Assembly (NCBI GenBank): GCA_039513195.1
Contig: JBCCRM010000023.1
Span: 16,749-80,748 of the forward strand
Direction: 5' to 3'
Source of the DNA: Thermohalobaculum sp039513195
GTDB lineage: Bacteria > Pseudomonadota > Alphaproteobacteria > Rhodobacterales > Rhodobacteraceae
DNA: 64,000 nt
The position numbers and the translations under genes are program-made. Each line of letters begins with the position of its first letter. Positions within the stretch are counted from its first letter, which is position 1. The notes beneath the pieces are model-generated. The model saw only the letters and a list, made by a program, of their open reading frames with translations. It did not search any database and had not been told where the DNA came from. Shown in pieces: positions 60,530-64,000 of the stretch.

Positions 60530-61374
60530 CACACGGTCCAGTCCGCAAATGGCCGTCCGGTGAGGCGACGAAGCGCCTCTGCATCCTGGCGCAGCGCGTC
60601 GCGGGCCTGCGACAGCACGGTTTCCGGCATCGGCGGCACGGTCCGCGGTTCGCCGGTCGACGCCGCCGCCCTTCGCAGCCGTTGCCGCAGGCCGCGGGGC
60701 ACGATCCGCTTCAGCCCGTCCATCAGTCCGGCCTCGTTCAGCTTTAGGATCCAGATCGGCAGCCGCGACAATTCGCTGGCCGAATTCTCTTTGCCTGCGG
60801 ACAGGTCAGACCAGCCGTCGGGCACCCCGAGGAAGCCGCCCACCTCGGCCAACGCAACCTCGGGCTGTTTTGCGACAATATCGAAATCCAGCACCATCAG
60901 CTTGCCGCCTTCGTAATGGTCGCGATACGCCTCGATCTGCCTGCAATAACGGCTGGCATCTACGATGGCGTCCCAAGTCTTGGTGCCAACCACTTCGTTG
61001 GGCTCCGGAACATCTGTCCGCGAGAGATAGAGATGTCCATAGTGAGAGACCAACCTATCCACTGGATCGCGCAGGATGTATATTAGTTTCGTATCCGGCA
61101 GGTGCTCGCCAATCCGGCGAGCCGCCTGTGGAAAGACCAGGGTCTTGGTATAGTTCGGCGAAGCCTCGCCATACAGATCGAAGCCCTCGGTGAATTGACC
61201 ATGATAACTTGGCCATTTCGTCTCGAAATTGTTTTCGATGAAGAAATCGGTTTCTTTGTCTCGTGACATGCCAATCTGCGGATGTCTATCCAACATCGCA
61301 TAGAGGCTCGTCGTCGCCGCCTTCATCGCCCCAATGATGATGAAGTCCGGAAGGATCTTGCCGTCGCGCATCAT
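60529..61374 (-). CDS. PAPS-dependent sulfotransferase, second paralog
   Basis: A 281-residue sulfotransferase with FIIIGAMKAATTSLYAMLD near residue 12 (PAPS 5' loop; Lys kept) and LIYILRDPVDRLVSHYGHL near residue 98 (3'-phosphate site). It is clearly different from the neighbouring sulfotransferase, so the two may act on different sugars or positions. The start overlaps the GH16 stop; the stop overlaps the next gene, giving an unbroken translational chain. Confidence 0.87.
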   Translation of the reverse strand: MMRDGKILPDFIIIGAMKAATTSLYAMLDRHPQIGMSRDKETDFFIENNFETKWPSYHGQFTEGFDLYGEASPNYTKTLVFPQAARRIGEHLPDTKLIYILRDPVDRLVSHYGHLYLSRTDVPEPNEVVGTKTWDAIVDASRYCRQIEAYRDHYEGGKLMVLDFDIVAKQPEVALAEVGGFLGVPDGWSDLSAGKENSASELSRLPIWILKLNEAGLMDGLKRIVPRGLRQRLRRAAASTGEPRTVPPMPETVLSQARDALRQDAEALRRLTGRPFADWTV

Positions 61375-62207
61375 TGCGCAGGCGGGTCTTTCAGCACCGA
61401 GGGCTGGCCGGCCTCGGTCATGCTGGTCTCAAAATGGTCGCTGCATTGCGCGGTCGTTCCGCCGGGCTCCTGATAGGAGAGGCAGAAAAACGTCGCGCGG
61501 CCATCGGCATTCGGCGGCGCCACGCCGGCCCAGTTCCGATGACGCTCGCCACCGGCCAACAGGTTCATGTAGATCTTTGCCGGCGGCCGCGGGATGCGGA
61601 CATCCGAGCGCCGGACCCTGTGGATCTCTCGGCCATCCGCGTACCAGATGATGCCGCTCTCGCTCCATTCAAAGGCATAGAGTTTCGGCGCCGCCGCGCT
61701 GTCGAAGCCAAGGTATTGGAGCCGTTTGAGCAGCGGTTTGCCGTCGACGAAATGGTTCAGATAGACACTGCGCGTATCCCGGCCCAGGAACTCGAAATCG
61801 ATCTCCTCGTGGCTGGTACCAAAGGGGCGCCCTGTGAAGACGAAGAACCCTGTAACGACGCCGTATTCCGACGACGGTTGCAGCACAGCCTCGTAGCGGC
61901 CATAGCCAAAGGTGCCCCGGCGCTGCACTTCGCCGCTGACGAAGGGCTTTTCGATCTGGCCGCGGGACCGTGTCAGATCCAGGATCAGCTTATCACCGGT
62001 CAGCGCCACTTGAGGGCGGCGCCAGGCGGTCACGAAATGCTCCGCCGGATGGTCGTATTTTGCGATGTACCAGAGCTTTGTGTCGAGCTTGCTCGAAAAC
62101 ATCTCCATGAATGGTGTGCCCGTCGCCTGACCGTTGTTCGTCGCCTCCGAGGAGCCGCCGAGGGCGATCACGATCACCAGGGCTACAAGCCTGCCGTAAA
62201 ATGCCAT
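61371..62207 (-). CDS. Secreted glycoside hydrolase family 16 enzyme
   Basis: A 278-residue extracytoplasmic enzyme. The N-terminal signal peptide is about 22 residues (VALVIVIALGGSSEA). The GH16 catalytic motif HEEIDFEFLG is near residue 133, with nucleophile and acid/base Glu in E-x-D-x-E order. Other family blocks are SGEVQRRGTFGYGRYEAVLQ near residue 95 and LYAFEWSESGIIWYADGREI near residue 175. GH16 members cut beta-glucans, agars and, like ExoK/ExsH, bacterial succinoglycan. In this setting it may trim the polysaccharide made by the same locus. It heads the leftward run. Confidence 0.92.
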   Translation of the reverse strand: MAFYGRLVALVIVIALGGSSEATNNGQATGTPFMEMFSSKLDTKLWYIAKYDHPAEHFVTAWRRPQVALTGDKLILDLTRSRGQIEKPFVSGEVQRRGTFGYGRYEAVLQPSSEYGVVTGFFVFTGRPFGTSHEEIDFEFLGRDTRSVYLNHFVDGKPLLKRLQYLGFDSAAAPKLYAFEWSESGIIWYADGREIHRVRRSDVRIPRPPAKIYMNLLAGGERHRNWAGVAPPNADGRATFFCLSYQEPGGTTAQCSDHFETSMTEAGQPSVLKDPPAQ

Positions 62208-62289
62208 GTCACCAAACCTCCGATCTCTGCCGCTGCGGCGCTGCTTGCAGGTTTCGTGCTGCGGCCGATGGCGTTGGCACACACGGCTA

Positions 62290-62321
62290 GGGGCGGGCGG
62301 CGGCCGTAGCCCGCTCGCCCC
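62290..62321 (-). terminator. Possible hairpin after the adhesin gene
   Basis: GGGGCGGGC on the left and GCCCGCTCGCCCC on the right can pair with one mismatch region, 12 bases beyond the stop of the adhesin-like gene. There is no T run, so termination is uncertain. Confidence 0.3.
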
Positions 62322-62332
62322 ATCAGCCCCGA

Positions 62333-64000
62333 TCAAACCACGACATCGGCCTCATGCAGCCAGACATCGCGGTACTCCGAGGTCACCGTTGCAGCACTGG
62401 CACCGTCTTCCTCGTTCACGAAGACCAGTTGGTCCGCATTCAGCCCGTCGAAAGCCGCCAGCGAGACCTCGAACAACGTCCAGTCGTCGGTGCTCACATT
62501 CCGCCCGGTCGCGGAGATGTCGCTGGTCACGGCCGGGTCAGTGCCTGCGCCGGCCACTTGGAAGATCGGCACCGCACCGGTCGGGCCATCATCTGCGTCA
62601 TCGAGGCCGATCGCGTGGGTACTGCCCTCGTTGTTCGTGCGGAACTGAAAGGTCAGAAGCGTATTCGCGGTGATCGCATAGTCCGCATCCAACCCCGCCG
62701 ATGCCCAGCCATCCCCCGTCAGCGCGATGCCGTCGCCGCCCTCGATCACGGAAGAGGAGCCGACCGCCCCCTCCCCGGCATAATCGCTGATGCTGGCCGT
62801 GCTGAAGTCGAAGACGTCCTCGGTCGCCACAATCAGCGGCGTGCTGACCGCTCCGGGATAACCGTTGGCATCCAGCTCGGCCGCCGCCACGAAGACCGGA
62901 TCGCCATCCACGGCTGTGACATTCAGCGTTGCCTGCCCGCCGCCGTCGAGGGTGATTGTCTGGTCGACGCTGCTTCCGAAATTGTTGGCGAAGAACGGCG
63001 AGGTCGGCGTCACATTGATATCGGTCCGCCCCGTGCTCACGACCACGGCAACGTCGGCATTCGGCGTGCCGTTGATCGTCACCGTTTGGCTGCCTGGTGC
63101 GGTCGTGACCTCGCCCTGCTGCCCGGCGATGGACACGGTGGGAGCCGGCGCCGGCGTGCCGAAACCGACCGCGGCGATGGCATCCGCCTCCTTGTTCGCG
63201 GTCGAGCGGTCTACGAACAAGAAGCCCGTCTGCTCCTCGCCATCCGTGTAGCGGACTGTCAGGGTGCCGCCCGACATTTCGAATCCCGCGATACCGCCCG
63301 GGTCGACCGAGCCGCCCGCATCGTCGATGACGATGTCTTTGATGCCGGTCGGGTCGAGATCGACCGAGAACCCGACCGTCTCGCCCGGGTTGAAGCCACC
63401 GTTGACGGCCGGGTCGAAATCGACGGTCATCTGCGTATAGCCGCCATCGACAGCGCCTGCGAAGGGCGTCAGCAGCGCCGGGTTGCTGAGGTCATTCGGA
63501 TCACTCGGCTCGATTGCACCGGTCCCGCCATCTGTGTTGATGTCGAGACCCTTCGCCGCCGTGTCGCCAGCGGTGCCGAGCGGGTCGAAGATGACCCGAC
63601 TGCCATTGACCGTCAGGATCGCGCCCGCCAGATCGATCGTGATCGAAGCGATGTCCTTCGACCCGGTATTGGTCAGCTCAAACGAGTCGCTCTTAAAGCT
63701 GCTGACCTCAGGCGCGCCGATGTTCTCGTGGATCCGCAGTACCGCCGAGCCTGGCGTGCTTGCCGGGTCGCTGACGGTCAGGTCGAAGCTCGTGGAGGCG
63801 AGGGCGCCGCCGGAGGCATCGTCGGCGGTCACCGTCACCGTCGTGGTGCCGGCATCCGTAGCCCCGGGCGTGCCCGAGATCGTGTCGCTCGCCGGGTCGT
63901 AGCTCGCCCAGGCCGGCAGGCCCGAGACCTGCACGTCGAGCGCATCGCCGTCCTCGTCCGAGAACGCACCCGCCGGGATCGCGAAGCTGAACGCCGCATC
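62333..64000 (-). CDS. C-terminal part of a large adhesin-like surface protein
   Basis: At least 555 residues, continuing beyond the right edge. The first visible part is a dystroglycan/cadherin-type (CADG) Ig-like domain: FSFAIPAGAFSDEDGDALDV then GLPAWASYDPASDTISGTP. After it come a domain with calcium-like acidic loops (DINTDGGTG, DPSDPND type), a further beta domain (VSIAGQQGEVTTAPG), and a C-terminal jelly-roll-like module (FDFSTASISDYAG..., FQFRTNNEGSTHAIGLDDAD) that may bind carbohydrate. No RTX repeats are in the visible part. It lies 125 bases upstream of the GH16 gene on the same strand. Confidence 0.75.
   Translation of the reverse strand, partial: DAAFSFAIPAGAFSDEDGDALDVQVSGLPAWASYDPASDTISGTPGATDAGTTTVTVTADDASGGALASTSFDLTVSDPASTPGSAVLRIHENIGAPEVSSFKSDSFELTNTGSKDIASITIDLAGAILTVNGSRVIFDPLGTAGDTAAKGLDINTDGGTGAIEPSDPNDLSNPALLTPFAGAVDGGYTQMTVDFDPAVNGGFNPGETVGFSVDLDPTGIKDIVIDDAGGSVDPGGIAGFEMSGGTLTVRYTDGEEQTGFLFVDRSTANKEADAIAAVGFGTPAPAPTVSIAGQQGEVTTAPGSQTVTINGTPNADVAVVVSTGRTDINVTPTSPFFANNFGSSVDQTITLDGGGQATLNVTAVDGDPVFVAAAELDANGYPGAVSTPLIVATEDVFDFSTASISDYAGEGAVGSSSVIEGGDGIALTGDGWASAGLDADYAITANTLLTFQFRTNNEGSTHAIGLDDADDGPTGAVPIFQVAGAGTDPAVTSDISATGRNVSTDDWTLFEVSLAAFDGLNADQLVFVNEEDGASAATVTSEYRDVWLHEADVVV

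Overview
The window is GC-rich alphaproteobacterial chromosome, most likely from the Rhodobacterales (Paracoccaceae/Roseobacteraceae). The basis is gene content and order: anmK beside tyrS, a DUF6314 gene divergent from purB, a DUF1476 protein (the zeta-type F1-ATPase inhibitor family of Paracoccus), purS/purQ/purL, a FeS photolyase with DUF2256, and four-subunit sarcosine oxidase genes. No tRNA, rRNA, CRISPR array, transposase or phage gene was found. The species cannot be named.

From 1 to 33.5 kb the sequence is mostly housekeeping. It holds tyrS; an AbrB-type membrane protein with hisI; a Fe-S scaffold-like gene; and two soluble pyrophosphatase genes reading away from each other, followed by a proton-pumping pyrophosphatase (4.4-8.1 kb). 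Next come a TPR protein, an ATPase and a membrane-bound class III cyclase. A frameshifted truncated-globin gene and a decayed cyclase run in frame into metA. Small unknown genes follow, then a hydrolase lipoprotein, an RDD protein, the N-end-rule transferase bpt, a diguanylate cyclase, purB, a periplasmic glutathione peroxidase, two photolyase-type genes with DUF2256, and the zeta inhibitor. The purine run is purC, a ceramidase-like gene, purS, purQ, a putative lipoprotein, a methyltransferase and purL.

From 33.5 to 35.3 kb there is a decayed, gene-poor stretch with in-frame stops. From 35.3 to 51.3 kb come a PIN-domain protein with an RlmI-type methyltransferase, then sarcosine oxidase soxDAG. 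soxB lies about 3.5 kb upstream of soxD, separated by a small membrane protein, selO, an unknown gene and a sulfotransferase. After that come ccmI-ruvX-DUF1289, an aspartyl protease, and a 2OG dioxygenase with dusA.

From 51.4 kb to the right edge is an accessory surface-polysaccharide region. It has a Wzc-like chain-length protein whose Walker A lysine is replaced, a 1163-residue secreted G8/RTX protein, an O-acyltransferase, two sulfotransferases and a GH16 glycoside hydrolase in one leftward run, and the C-terminal part of a large adhesin-like protein that leaves the window. The set fits making, modifying (acyl and sulfate groups) and trimming an exopolysaccharide; this is inferred from the gene families.

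Three families of short structured intergenic repeats are visible: (1) three copies of about 100 bp with two hairpins; (2) four copies of about 75-85 bp whose hairpin stems differ in sequence but stay paired; (3) two copies of a long inverted repeat with a G-quadruplex-type loop. They lie between the housekeeping genes and are the least explained structure in the window.
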